A stretch of DNA of 64,000 nt from Bostrychus sinensis (GCA_020698575.1 CM036252.1:6846178-6910177); one strand, 5' to 3'. Shown: positions 11,601 through 21,597, counted from the stretch's first letter. Numbers and translations: made by a program. The notes: generated by a model from the letters alone, not told the origin.

Positions 11601-13613
11601 CTCCGTTATCCACAAAAAAGGACCTCTGTAAACACCCAGCTGATATGAACTGGTACCCAGGGACAGTTCACTTTCTCTGTGTAAACAGAACCAGAATGTG
11701 GCCCTCCGTTATCCACAAAAATGGACCTCCGTAAACACCCAGCTGATATGAACTGGTACCCAGGGACAGTTCACTTTCTCTGGGTCAACAGAACCAGAAT
11801 GTGGCCCTCCGTTATCCACAAAAATGGACCTCCGTAAACACCCAGCTGATATGAACTGGTACCCAGGGACAGTTCACTTTCTCTGGGTAAACAGAACCAG
11901 AATGTGGCCCTCCGTTATGCACAAAAATGGACCTCCGTAAACACCCAGCTGATATGAACTGGTACCCAGGGACAGTTCACTTTCTCTGGGTAAACAGAAC
12001 CAGAATGTGGCCCTCCGTTATGCACAAAAATTGACCTCCGTAAACACCCAGCTGATATGAACTGGTACCCAGGGACAGTTCACTTTCTCTGGGTCAACAG
12101 AACCAGAATGTGGCCTTCCGTTATCCACAAAAATGGACCTCCGTAAACACCCAGCTGATATGAACTGGTACCCAGGGACAGTTCACTTTCTCTGGGTAAA
12201 CAGAACCAGAATGTGGCCCTTCGTTATGCACAAAAATGGACCTCCGTAAACACCCAGCTGATATGAACTGGTACCCAGGGACAGTTTACTTTCTCTGAGT
12301 AAACAGAACCAGAATGTGGCCCTCCGTTATCCACAAAAATGGACCTCCGTAAACACCCAGCTGATATGAACTGGTACCCAGGGACAGTTCACTTTCTCTG
12401 GGTAAACAGAACCAGAATGTGGCCCTCCGTTATCCGCAAAAATGGACCTCCGTAAACACCCAGCTGATATGAACTGGTACCCAGGGACAGTTCACTTTCT
12501 CTGGGTAAACAGAACCACAATGTGGCCCTCCGTTATCCGCAAAAATGGACCTCCGTAAACACCCAGCTGATATGAACTGGTACCCAGGGACAGTTCACTT
12601 TCTCTGAGTAAACAGAACCAGAATGTGGCCTTCCGTTATCCACAAAAATGGACCTCCGTAAACACCCAGCTGATATGAACTGGTACCCAGGGACAGTTCA
12701 CTTTCTCTGGGTAAACAGAACCAGAATGTGGCCCTCCGTTATCCACAAAAATGGACCTCCGTAAACACCCAGCTGATATGAACTGGTACCCAGGGACAGT
12801 TCACTTTCTCTGGGTAAACAGAAGCAGAATGTGGCCCTCCGTTATGCACAAAAATTGACCTCCGTAAACACCCAGCTGATATGAACTGGTACCCAGGGAC
12901 AGTTCACTTTCTCTGGGTAAACAGAAGCAGAATGTGGCCCTCCGTTATCCACAAAAATGGACCTCCGTAAACACCCAGCTGATATGAACTGGTACCCAGG
13001 GACAGTTCACTTTCTCTGGGTAAACAGAACCAGAATGTGGCCCTCCGTTATGCACAAAAATTGACCTCCGTAAACACCCAGCTGATATGAACTGGTACCC
13101 AGGGACAGTTCACTTTCTCTGGGTAAACAGAACCAGAATGTGGCCCTCCTTTATCCACAAAAATGGACCTCCGTAAACACCCAGCTGATATGAACTGGTA
13201 CCCAGGGACAGTTCACTTTCTCTGGGTAAACAGAACCAGAATGTGGCCCTCCTTTATCCACAAAAATGGACCTCCGTAAACACCCAGCTGATATGAACTG
13301 GTACCCAGGGACAGTTCACTTTCTCTGAGTAAACAGAACCAGAATGTGGCCCTCCTTTATCCACAAAAATGGACCTCCGTAAACACCCAGCTGATATGAA
13401 CTGGTACCCAGGGACAGTTCACTTTCTCTGAGTAAACAGAACCAGAATGTGGCCCTCCGTTATCCACAAAAATTGACCTCCGTAAACACCCAGCTGATAT
13501 GAACTGGTACCCAGGGACAGTTCACTTTCTCTGGGTAAACAGAACCAGAATGTGGCCCTCCTTTATCCACAAAAATGGACCTCCGTAAACACCCAGCTGA
13601 TATGAACCCGTGC
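5648..13613. repeat. 103-bp minisatellite array, about 77 units, with higher-order structure
   Basis: A unit of 103 bp (starting ACCTCCGTAAACACCCAGCTG) repeats head to tail for about 8 kb with only scattered substitutions and single-base indels. Each unit has an inverted pair TACCCAG / CTGGGTA around an 18-base loop. Variant landmarks repeat at fixed distances. The ACCTCCATAAACACC variant is at 5648 and 6987 (1,339 bp, 13 units). GTACTCAGGG variants are near 8563 and 10726 (2,163 bp, 21 units). CTGTGTCAACTGA is at 9308 and 11368 (20 units). The CCTTCGTTATGC variant shows a 23-unit offset, so whole units were gained or lost after the block duplications. The unit is not a multiple of three, so 84-codon minus-strand frames recur only by periodicity. 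No coding role is supported. Confidence 0.95.
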
Positions 13614-13790
13614 CCAGGAATAGTTCACATTCTACCAGGGGCATGGACTTCTAGGGCCTGCAGCCATGGCTTTTACCCAGGGAAGAGTGCTTAAGAGTGG
13701 GTCACCGGGTACAAGAGGTGAGCCTGGTACTTCTGTTACTCCTAGGACACAACCTGGGCAGGACAGAATGATGTAAGCTAAAGTTCTGTT
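13614..13790 (-). pseudogene. Minisatellite edge joined to the gene 2 IgC-like exon acceptor
   Basis: At 13745-13775 the plus strand reads ACACAACCTGGGCAGGACAG, matching the IgC-like exon acceptor of gene A (28066-28085) and gene B (50862-50881). On the minus strand the acceptor CCTGCCCAG is intact, but the Ig-coding sequence is lost after a few bases. It is replaced by about 130 bp of unique sequence and then the minisatellite. Confidence 0.65.
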
Positions 13791-14104
13791 TTATAAAAAG
13801 ACAATTCAATGTGAATACTAAAAATACATCTCTGGTGGACTGTAGCATTCAGTTCAGTTGAAAATATTTCAGCACTTCCATCTTTTAGTGGGAAAATGCC
13901 TGCACACTTACTCCCACTGTTGTATATTGTTATTGAGAGCTCTTCTGTCCTTTCTATCACTGAGATGTCTGGAGGTCGTGGCTAAAAGCTAAAGTTACAT
14001 TAAAGACTGTTGTCACAGTTTGTAATGTTAACTCATTAAACACAGAGACAACAAGGTCTTTTTTTATAAAATTATAAGAAATGTATATTGTACCCACAAC
14101 TTAC

Positions 14105-14444
14105 CAACGTTTAACTGAACAAAGGCCTCTGTCCCCAGTGTTGGGATGAAACATCTGTACGTTCCACTGTCAGATGTTTTAACCTTTGTCAGTTTGAGTG
14201 AGATGTTTCCGTTTTTCATTTCGTCTGTGAACAGAGACGTTCTGCCACTGAAACGTGTTTTTTTTTACAGATGTTAGTTCTTTATAAGAACGCCACACAT
14301 AAACAAATCTTGGGTCCAGGTCTGGTCTGGACCACTCCAACACTAAACCTGTGACGTTTCTGGGAGGTTTAAGGACACACGGCAAAATGACATCTTCACC
14401 GACTGTGGAGACTATCGGCTGAGACGAGCCGATCAGAGACTGTC
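14105..14444 (-). pseudogene. Gene 2 IgV exon, frameshifted
   Basis: Acceptor TTTTCCAG and donor GTAAGT frame a 340-bp exon that matches the 339-bp IgV exon of gene A. It reads GQSLIGSSQPIVSTVGEDV, then the B-strand Cys (VILPCVLK), the W of VLEWSRPDLDPRFVYV, and breaks in a run of nine T (near 14258-14266) where gene A has two G and six T. After the break the frame gives FQWQNVSVHRR instead of the TSLFTDEL-type C'' region, so the second Cys (YRCY) is out of frame. Family role: V-set ligand-binding domain of a BTN-like receptor. It is an inactivated copy, unless the extra T is a sequencing error in the homopolymer. Confidence 0.8.
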
Positions 14445-15056
14445 CTGGAAAAGATTGTTTTAATATTAATATTTGATTTGGTTTACATGACAAGAAAACA
14501 AAGACAACAACATAAATATTAGGTACATTTCCAAATAATGAACCATCCAGATGAGACTGCAGCAGGTTAGACCACTGTAACAGTCTGCTGACAGTAAAAC
14601 ACCTGCAGTGCTGCTCAGGTCCTGACTAAAGCCAGCTCTGCTCGTGTTTAAGTCTCTCCACAGCTTAGCACCGAATACATCTATGATTTCTCTTTGGTGG
14701 TTCAAATCCTGCTCTTGCCTGTTCATACTGTTGTTGTGTCCTTGGGCAAGACACTTCACCCACTTTGCCTCCAGCATCTCTGTGCACTGATGGGTGAATA
14801 TGTGAGTGTTTGTGAGTGTGAATGGGTGAATGGTTCCTTGGTGTAAAGAGCTTTCTGTGCCCCTGGAGGTAGAAAAGTGCTGTATAAACATGAATATGTT
14901 CCCCAGGACCTATGTTCCCTGGTCCATAACAACTGGGAACATAGGCACACACCCAATAAAAACACATGATAAATGACAGTGTGTCTAAAGCAGATGAAAG
15001 AGAGGGACAGTCCTACAGAGACTACAGCCTGAGGTAGTGATTTCTGTGTGACCTAC
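14445..15056 (-). other. Gene 2 intron between leader and IgV, with SINE-like insert
   Basis: Intronic sequence. Positions 14690-14892 are a diverged copy of the repeat at 1528-1785 (TTGTGTCCTTGGGCAAGACACTT core, GTGCTGTATAAA end). The 104- and 141-codon frames that cross this region mix IgV exon, intron and repeat and are not genes. Confidence 0.6.
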
Positions 15057-15140
15057 CTCTGCAGAAGATTGTATGGAGCAGACACAAAAGGAGCACTCGC
15101 AGAAACATGTCTGATCTGTTTAACTCAGCGTCTGACAGAT
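15057..15140 (-). pseudogene. Gene 2 leader exon
   Basis: Acceptor GCAG at 15141-15144, ATG at 15108, 17 codons plus one base, donor GTAGGT (15051-15056). The peptide is MFLRVLLLCLLHTIFCR, one residue different from the other copies. The exon itself is intact, but the gene downstream is broken (IgV frameshift, no IgC exon) and the first exon with its promoter is missing upstream. Confidence 0.7.
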
Positions 15141-15144
15141 CTGC

Positions 15145-15991
15145 AAAAAGAACACACATGTATTCAACCAGTGTAGTTTACTTTCACTAGGTTTAAGTTT
15201 CTTAGTGTGATGGTCTGTTAGAAAGATAAATCTAATTAAAAGGTCAAAGTTTATGACATTTTCAGGAAATGTTTTGTTTTGAGTTGCACTGCTGTTCTCA
15301 CTGCAGCTGATGGAGAACATAACATTGCTGTGTTTGTAACTGGTCACACCTGAAGTAAATACAGACGTCTTCTTCCTGGTTGTCCTCTGTCCGTCTTATA
15401 TTCTGGATTATCTTTTACCTGAGCTTTACCTGGGCCTCAGGTAGATCCCCTCCTAAATTAAAAATATTTAGCCATGTTGAGTTAGACCTGTGTGCTGTGG
15501 TAAAGCAGGAGAACATACAAACTTTTTGGAACTGAACACAAACCCACTTTCACCGTTACACTTACATCATGTAAGTTCTGCCCTTTTGCCATTGAAAACA
15601 ACTCACCGAGAGCTTTTATTTGATTTATAACACTGCACTTAATGCTCCTTTGGCTCCAAGTCCTCAAAATGCTAAATGCTAAGCTAATATCTTTCTGGCT
15701 CTCACAAATGCTTTGACAGCTTCAATGGCAAAATAAATGAACTGCTTATTCCTACATCTTTGCTAGCTCTGACTGTAGGTTTTCTGACTGACAACTTTTT
15801 CTTTTTTTTCCTAGCAATTATCTTTTAAATATTTCTTGACCATATTTATACTCTCTTCACTCTATTTATCTTTGAACTTTCTGTATTGTTGCATAAAGTA
15901 TGGATGACACTTTCTCTGTATTATCAGTGAGCCTTTTGTTTGTTTGTTTATGCAAAATGAGCATTTGTGCGCAATAGCTTTTTTTAGATAA
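15145..15991. other. Gene 2 upstream flank with a deleted promoter exon
   Basis: From about 15640 the sequence matches 44220-44340 (AAATGCTAAATGCTAAGCTAATA and following). It then jumps near 15764 directly to GCTCTGACTGTAGGT, which in the 44.5-kb copy lies beyond the first exon and its IRF-type motif. About 240 bp containing that exon are therefore missing here. No gene is otherwise visible. Confidence 0.55.
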
Positions 15992-16535
15992 TACCGTATT
16001 TTCCACGCTATAAGGCACACTTAAAAGCTTTCAATCTTCTCAAAAAACGACATCCACAGCGCCTTATAATCCAGAGCGCCTTATATATGAATTTATTTGA
16101 TGAGATATATAATTTATAATGAGATTATAATGACAGAGGGATCTGGGCTGGATGCCGTAATCGCCCAACTGTTTAACTCGGACACTGAAGATGAAGAATT
16201 TGAGGGATTTGTGGACGAGGAATGAACTGAAAAAGTGAGAGTATTGTGTTGTATTTTGTTATAACGTTAACTGAACAGTTATGAGTTATTGTGAATACAC
16301 TATCGTTTGATTTAGCCGTCTCAGATTGTGTTTTTTATTCACGCGTTACAACTGAACAAGTTTGGGAGTTATGGTGAACGCGTTGAATAAAGTTTGACTG
16401 ACTGACTTATCTGACTGTTTTGTTTCGCCTTTTAGTCCGGAGCGCTTTATATGTGAAAAAAGTTTAAAAAATTAGACCGTTCAATGACAGTGCGCCTTAT
16501 AATCCGGAGCGCCCTATAGCGCAGAAAATACAGTA
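15992..16535 (+). mobile_element. TA-flanked small DNA transposon, pogo/Tigger-like remnant
   Basis: Ends are TACCGTATTTTCC and GAAAATACAGTA, an imperfect terminal inverted repeat flanked by TA. Subterminal TATAAGGCAC / GCGCCTTATA motifs face each other. Inside, 16136-16225 reads as a protein end LFNSDTEDEEFEGF followed by a stop. The element at 59810-60689 has the matching LFRSDTEDEEFKGF. A shared acidic transposase C-terminus between TA-flanked short elements fits deletion derivatives of one TcMar-type (pogo/Tigger-like) transposon. The exact family is inferred. Confidence 0.65.
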
Positions 16536-16564
16536 CACTTTTTTAGGCCTAAAGTTTATTATCT

Positions 16565-17045
16565 ACAAACCCTACGACGTCTCTGGGAGGTTTAAAGACA
16601 CACAGCAAAAAGACGTCTTCACCGACTGTGGAGACTTTCGGCAGAGACGAGCCGATCAGAGACTGTGCTGGAAAACAAGAGACAAGTTTTATTTTTGATT
16701 TGTGGTCATGCTTTCATTCTCACATAATCCAATTATTCAATAATCACTGAACAATGAACATCAGTGATTAATTACAGCAACAGACGGTGAATGAAGCTCC
16801 ACACTTTCACTTTAGAGAATAAACACGTCCCACTTGTTTCTGTCCCACAGTTGGTTTGACATCTGACATCTGAGAGAGGAGATAAAAATCACCTGGAGCT
16901 CAGTGCCATTGGTGCAGAGAAACAGACTCAGAGACAACAGGAGAGGCTTTGACAAATTATTTTAATTAATAAGTTACAAAGACAACAAAGTTCACAGGAT
17001 TTTGTATTTACATGTTACACACCGGGACCGTCCCATATAAGAGTT
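16565..17045 (-). pseudogene. IgV exon fragment plus copy of the receptor 3' end
   Basis: At 16570-16672 the minus strand has the TTTTCCAG acceptor and the first 85-95 bases of an IgV exon (to the KPPRDV region), then stops matching. At 16673-17045 it matches 45550-45960, the sequence just downstream of the gene B stop codon, including an AATAAA on the minus strand (plus-strand TTTATT at 16688-16693). This is the 3' end expected for gene A, but the last LTD exons seen in gene B are absent here. Confidence 0.6.
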
Positions 17046-17349
17046 TAAAGTTTTCCACAACATAACATCACAAGTACACAGTGTTGTGCATGAATGCGTT
17101 CATTTAACATGTGAACTGGTTTAGAAAGAATATCAGAGTGATTGATCTGCGTGTCATTAAAATGCCATAGGCATGACTTTTTTTGGAAAGACAGGCCTCC
17201 GCGATCTACAGAAACAGAATAGATCTGAGTCACATAGATTCACCTCTTTGTTCAGCTCCTCCCAACATCAGCCTGTACAACAACATGTTATTTCTGCTTT
17301 AAGACACTGAAAATGTTTAAATCTGATTTCAAATAAATGCACTAAATAC
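17046..17349 (-). other. Junction with a truncated coil exon copy
   Basis: Around 17244-17272 a 29-bp copy of the short coil exon (45 bp elsewhere) remains, out of phase. The rest is unique or intronic. In gene B the equivalent place holds the LTD exons, so this looks like a deletion junction. Confidence 0.5.
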
Positions 17350-17465
17350 CAAATGATTCTCTGTATTCATTTCCTGGTCCTGGGCCTCTGGAGACTCATC
17401 TCAAGTTTCCATAGGAACCTCCTCCACATCTGCCTTAGCTTCATCTGGAGAGTTTCTAGTGGGCT
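17350..17465 (-). pseudogene. Cytoplasmic tail exon copy with a stop codon
   Basis: Acceptor TTTACACAG and donor GTATTT frame 116 bp, the same length as the copies at 18672, 22943 and 25688. The minus-strand reading is TRNSPDEA...EEVPMET and then TGA, where the other copies read ETGDES (GGA to TGA). It is the most distal tail-exon copy of gene A and would end translation if spliced in. Confidence 0.65.
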
Positions 17466-17815
17466 CTGTGTAAAATAAAATTATTCTCATGTATCAAAGT
17501 AAAACTGCATTATTTTCACAGATGAATCTTATTATAATATACTGAAATATAAGTTTACTGCTTAAAACTGTGCTGTTTTGCTGGGTTTCAGTCTCGTGAC
17601 TCTGGTGATGTGCAGAATCCAGAGGGAGGTCAGGAAGTGAACTCTGGTTTAACACAGTGTGTGATGGAGGAGAGAGTGGACGCCCAGGCTCTGGATGGAC
17701 CTGCACAGAGCAGATATCAACAAAAGATCACTAAACACACTGAGTCTGACCTGAACAGTTTACAGAAAACTGACCCATCCCACATTCCTCCGTGCTCAGC
17801 CTGACGTTGGTATTT
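17466..17815. repeat. Duplicated intron block (copy 1)
   Basis: This block beside the tail exon recurs nearly unchanged at 18788-19115, 24260-24600 and 47185-47510, with more diverged versions at 23060-23345, 25804-26085 and 48660-48870. Overlapping 64-78 codon frames recur on both strands in the copies. They follow from the duplication and show no splice-site or domain support. Confidence 0.8.
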
Positions 17816-17816
17816 T

Positions 17817-18043
17817 AATGTGTGTGCGTCTGTGTGTGTGTCTGTGTGTCTGTGTGTGTATCTGTGTGTGTATCTGTGTGTGTGTGCGCGTGTTGATGGG
17901 TCTGTATACATTGGTGTGTGAGGGGATGTGGGGACTGGGGGTGTGGGGAGGGGGTGTTTTGCGTTTAACCTTGTGAAGCACTTTGTGCTGCATTACTGTA
18001 TGAAAAGTGCTTTATAAATAAAGTTTGATTGATTGATTGATTA
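17817..18043 (+). repeat. TG-rich microsatellite and 3' end of a retroposon
   Basis: A TGTG/TCTGTGTG run (about 17817-17895) leads into a conserved end: GTGAAGCACTTTGTGCTGC, AAAGTGCTTTATAAATAAAG and a (TTGA)n tail. This is the 3' end of a LINE/SINE retroposon of fish type. No coding part remains. Confidence 0.6.
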
Positions 18044-18069
18044 AAGTGTTTCAGCTGTGCCCCATGTGC

Positions 18070-18450
18070 AGGGGCGGACTGGCCATCTGTGCGTTCTGGA
18101 GGATCACAGAACGGCCGGTCGCTGAGACGGCCGTGGGCCGTTTTACACAGACTCCATAAACACACACACAACCAGGCCAGAGAGGGCGCAGCCGCGCTGA
18201 TGCACAACAGCAGAGTAGAAGAAGAAAGCAGAACAGCTGCAGCCACTCAATGCAGCCAGGCACTCGAACAAACCATGGATGTATTATTAGACCATGGAAC
18301 AAACCTGCAAGAAGCGGCCGACAGGCGGCCGTGAAGACGGCGGTGGCGCGTGAGCAGAGGCTGCGGTGCGTTTACGTCATGGATAAAAAATGGTTAATAA
18401 AATGAAAGGAGAAGGGCAGAGCAGAGAAAGTCAGGGAAAAGAAGCTTAAT
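18070..18450 (+). mobile_element. Truncated hAT element, left end
   Basis: It starts with CAGGGGCGGACTGGCC, the terminal repeat of the complete copy at 19262-20799, preceded by the same CCCATGTG. It runs parallel to that copy to about 18450 (AAAGAAGCTTAA) and then breaks off into host exon repeat. The transposase start region has diverged. Confidence 0.7.
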
Positions 18451-18537
18451 CTCTGTCTGAGATGATCTCTGCCTGTTCCTGTTCAGGGACAGAAACAGAA
18501 AAATCTCTCAGAATAGATCTGAGTCACATAGATTCAC

Positions 18538-18579
18538 CTCTTTGTTCAGCTCCTCCTCTGTAATTCTCTCAACATCAGC
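18538..18579 (-). CDS. Short coil exon copy (gene A distal tail)
   Basis: 42 bp between a TACAG acceptor and GTGAAT donor, phase 0 on both sides, reading ADVERITEEELNKE. It is one codon shorter than the 45-bp copies at 24042, 26774, 46941 and 49577. It would extend the cytoplasmic coiled coil. Whether this distal copy is used cannot be told. Confidence 0.45.
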
Positions 18580-18671
18580 CTGTACAACAGCATGTTATTT
18601 ATGCTTTTAACGGTTAAATGAAATGTTAAATGAAATGTTAAAATCTGATTTAAAATAAATGCGCTGCATAC

Positions 18672-18787
18672 CAAATGATTCTCTGTGTCCATTTCCTGGT
18701 CCTGGGCCTCTGGAGACTCATCCCCAGTTTCCATAGGAACCTCCTCCACATCTGCCTCAGCTTCATCTGGAGAGTTTCTAGTGGGCT
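18672..18787 (-). CDS. Cytoplasmic tail exon copy (gene A distal)
   Basis: 116 bp, acceptor TTTACACAG, donor GTATGC, entering at phase 1 and leaving at phase 0 like every other full copy. It reads PTRNSPDEAEADVEEVP then METGDESPEAQDQEMDTENHL. It is acidic and proline-containing with no known domain. Open, with no stop. Confidence 0.5.
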
Positions 18788-19115
18788 CTGTGTAAAATAA
18801 AATAATTCTCATGTATCAAAGTAAAACTGCATTATTTTCACAGATGAATCTTATTATAATATACTGAGATAAAGGTTTACTGCTTAAAACTGTGCTGTTT
18901 TGCTGGGTTTCAGTCTCGTGACTCTGGTGATGTGCAGAATCCAGAGGGAGGTCAGGAAGTGAACTCTGGTTTAACACAGTGTGTGATGGAGGAGAGAGTG
19001 GACGCCCAGACTCTGGATGGACCTGCACAGAGCAGAAATCAACAAAAGATCACTAAACACACTGAGTCTGACCTGAACAGTTTACAGAAAACTGACCCAT
19101 CCCACAGTTTTTACT
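18788..19115. repeat. Duplicated intron block (copy 2)
   Basis: Nearly identical to 17466-17780, 24260-24600 and 47185-47510. It marks the start of another tail-cassette unit. Confidence 0.8.
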
Positions 19116-20021
19116 GGATTTACAAAAACTACCTGATCCTGTCTCTGTCCTGTTTCCCTATTTTGTAGTCTTCGCATCTCCTTGTATTTTTCTGTTTTAC
19201 TTTCTCCTGTGATTGCCTTCCCCGCCCTAAAGTGTTTCAGCTGTGCCCTGTGCCCCATGTGCAGGGGCGGACTGGCCATCTGTGCGTTCTGGAGGATCAC
19301 AGAGCGGCCGGTCGCTGAGACGGCCGTGGGCCGTTTTACATAGACTCCATAAACACAACACAACCAGGCCAGAGAGGGCGCAGCCGCGCTGATGCACAAC
19401 AGTGGAGTAGAAGAAGAAATGCAGCCAGGCACTCGAACAAACCATGGATGTATTATTCGACCATGGAACAAACCCGCAAGAAGCAGCCGACAGGCGGCCG
19501 TGAAGACTGCGGTGGCGCGTGAGCAGAGGCTGCGGTGCGTTTACGTCATGGATAAAAAACGGTTAATAAAACGAAAGGAGAAGGGCGGAGCAGAGAAAGT
19601 CAGGGAAAAGAAGCTTAAGTCGCTTGCATGTGAGGCGTCCAAGTGTAACAAAATAACAGAAGTGTTTGACAGCAGCAGTGCTACAGCCACATCCACCAGT
19701 ACAGCACAACATGAGGATGAAGAGGCTGAGAGTGCGGTGGTGGGGGCCCAGCGCTGCTCAGGCTCAGGGACCCACAGAACCAGATGAAGTTTTACCTCAG
19801 TTAGAGCCGTGCACAGAGCAAGTGGTGAGTATAGATTACTGTATGAAACACAGGGCTTTCATAGCTATTTAGGCTACGAAATATTTATTCCACTTCCTAT
19901 ACATAGCTCTAAAACACTTTCATAACAGTAACAATATGAATAATAAGAATAATATTCTATCTAATATGGCTGTGAAGACTCTCATTCATCCAGGCTGATT
20001 CCATTGCAATCATAGGTTTAA

Positions 20022-20152
20022 AAGCTGTCATCTGGACTTGGTTTTAAAGAGAGCTCTCTTACAGTCAAATCAAATTTCAGAATTGAGAAAGCCTCTTGGA
20101 TAAAAGGTGAAACGTCTTTAAAACTAAGTCCAGATGACAGCTTTTAAACCTA
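20022..20152. repeat. Hairpin (MITE-like) inside the hAT element
   Basis: GGTTTAAAAGCTGTCATCTG at the left and CAGATGACAGCTTTTAAACC at the right are inverted copies around about 80 bases. The centre includes CCTCTTGGATAAAAGGTGAAACGTC, wording seen in small foldback elements of fish. Confidence 0.65.
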
Positions 20153-20244
20153 CTATTGCAATTATATCTAATGTGAATTAAATCCAGGGATGTTCCCAAG
20201 CCCTCCAATAATAAGTCATAGTGTAATCCAGGACTAAACTATAT

Positions 20245-20468
20245 CTAAAACATGACACAACCAGGTCTAACCAAGACTAAACCCTAACTAAAATAGGTAT
20301 ACGCTGTCCAAAACTATAGCTAAACCAGGTTTAAACTAGGTCTAAACAGGGACAAAACCAGGTCTTAATCAGGTCTGTGCCAGGATCAAATCAGATTCAA
20401 ATCCGGGACTAAACCTGTACAAAACCAGGTCTAAACCAGGACCTAATCAGGTCTAAACCCGAGTGATG
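20245..20468. repeat. Degenerate tandem repeat, AAACCAGGTCTA type
   Basis: Imperfect 12-14 bp units (AAACCAGGTCTA, AATCAGGTCTGT and similar) run for about 220 bp inside the hAT element. A related array is at 42865-43015. Confidence 0.65.
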
Positions 20469-21312
20469 TCCCTGTATGAATCTAAAGGTAAGCTTTGATA
20501 GGAAAAGGGATGAAGTAGATTACATATTGACCTCTCTGACATTTAATTAACACTACAGTTTATATTGTTTACCCAGGTTGAGACCCAAAAACAATTTCCT
20601 AAAGTCTTGAAATTATGTTTTTTTATTTTATACGATCATATTTTTAGAAGACTTTAGAAGATCTAAAGATTTTTGATTTTTAGTTTACTATCATAAACAA
20701 CTTCTAATTGAAATTGTGCTTTTTGTTTTATACAATCCAAGACAACTTTGTAAAGTTTAGTTTTCTCCAGGGTTGTTTTGCAGTCCCAGTCCGCCCCTGC
20801 CCATGTGTATATAATCCCTGTGTTCTCCTCTGTCCTGCAGCAGCCTGCATGTCGCCCACTTCATGTGTAAGTCTGTTTTTGTGTTTTGCTCTGCCTTTGG
20901 ATTTTGACTTTTGTGTTTCTCCTTTGGTTTTTTGTGTGGAGGATTTTTGGATTTTGGACTCAGTTTTGTTTTTGGATGTTTTTCCCCTTGTGTATTTTGG
21001 ATTTGTTCATTAAAATAACTTTAAATGTTCACTGCCACAGTCCTGTTTTTTGTGTCTGTTTCCCCTGTGTTCCACCACATCATGACAGAATGAACCAACC
21101 AAACTTGGACCCAGCAGACTGCTCTGTGGAGACAGAGTCTGCTTTTTTTATTTAAAAGTGGGGCTGCTTAGGCCCAAGACTATGCCTGTTTGTAGGCAGT
21201 CACTAACCGAGAACATGGCAGGAGACGAGGGGTTTGCACTTTTCGGCTGGGCCCCACCAGTTCCTCTTCTGCTCATTATCCTCCATCTGTGTCCCACCTG
21301 TTCTCTCTTCAC

Positions 21313-21597
21313 CTGTGTCTGCAGCTCTGCCCTGAGCTTCACCCTTGGTTTTAGGTCCTTCCGTCGCCCTTGGGTTGTTCCCACCTCCGGATTCAGTCTC
21401 CTTTTCTTTGCCGCAGTGGCAGCCACTGGACCTAGACCTTCCTCCGCCTGATTGGCCGTTATTGCAGGACCCTGTTCCCGGTCCTGTCCCGAGGCCTCCT
21501 CCAGACACTGATCTCTTTCCGGAGTGGTCAATGCCTTGTCCTGTCCCGAGACCGCCACTGGACACTGATCTCTGTCTGAGATGATCTTTGCCTGTTC
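21313..21597 (-). CDS. Candidate 285-bp tail exon, copy 1
   Basis: Acceptor CCTGAACAG, donor GTGAAG, phase 0 on both sides, 95 codons without a stop. It starts EQAKIISDRDQCPVAVS and ends RAELQTQ. The first half is acidic and Gln/Asp-rich with two RDQC motifs. The second half is basic (RRLNPEVG...RRKDLKPRVK). Copies of exactly 285 bp are at 22528, 25275 and 48207, all open, although they differ at many residues. No known domain. It lies between a duplicated intron block and the LTR, in line with the tail exons. Being in a repeat cassette, it could also be non-coding and open by chance. Confidence 0.4.

Larger units (their letters stand above)
19262..20799 (+). mobile_element. hAT-family DNA transposon, non-autonomous
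   Basis: The left end is CAGGGGCGGACTGG and the right end CCAGTCCGCCCCTG, a perfect 14-bp terminal inverted repeat. Flanks CCCATGTG (19254-19261 and 20800-20807) are a perfect 8-bp target-site duplication, the hAT hallmark. A start-of-transposase frame begins at 19548 (MDKKRLIKRKEKGGAEKVR...CNKITEVF), resembling the N-terminal region of ZMYM/TTF-type hAT proteins. The body of the transposase (dimerisation region, DDE residues) is missing. The interior holds a hairpin and a degenerate tandem repeat instead. Confidence 0.85.
19132..21087 (+). mobile_element. LTR interrupted by a hAT element
   Basis: The outer parts (19132-19261 and 20800-21087) together correspond to the 399-bp LTR intact at 21914-22312 and 47593-47991. 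The left part is altered and begins slightly inside the LTR. The right part ends CATCATGACA. The hAT element 19262-20799 splits it, with CCCATGTG repeated at both junctions. Confidence 0.75.

Noticed and set aside
5648..13613. CRISPR-like array
   Set aside because: Units are contiguous 103-bp tandem copies with no unique spacers, in a eukaryotic genome.
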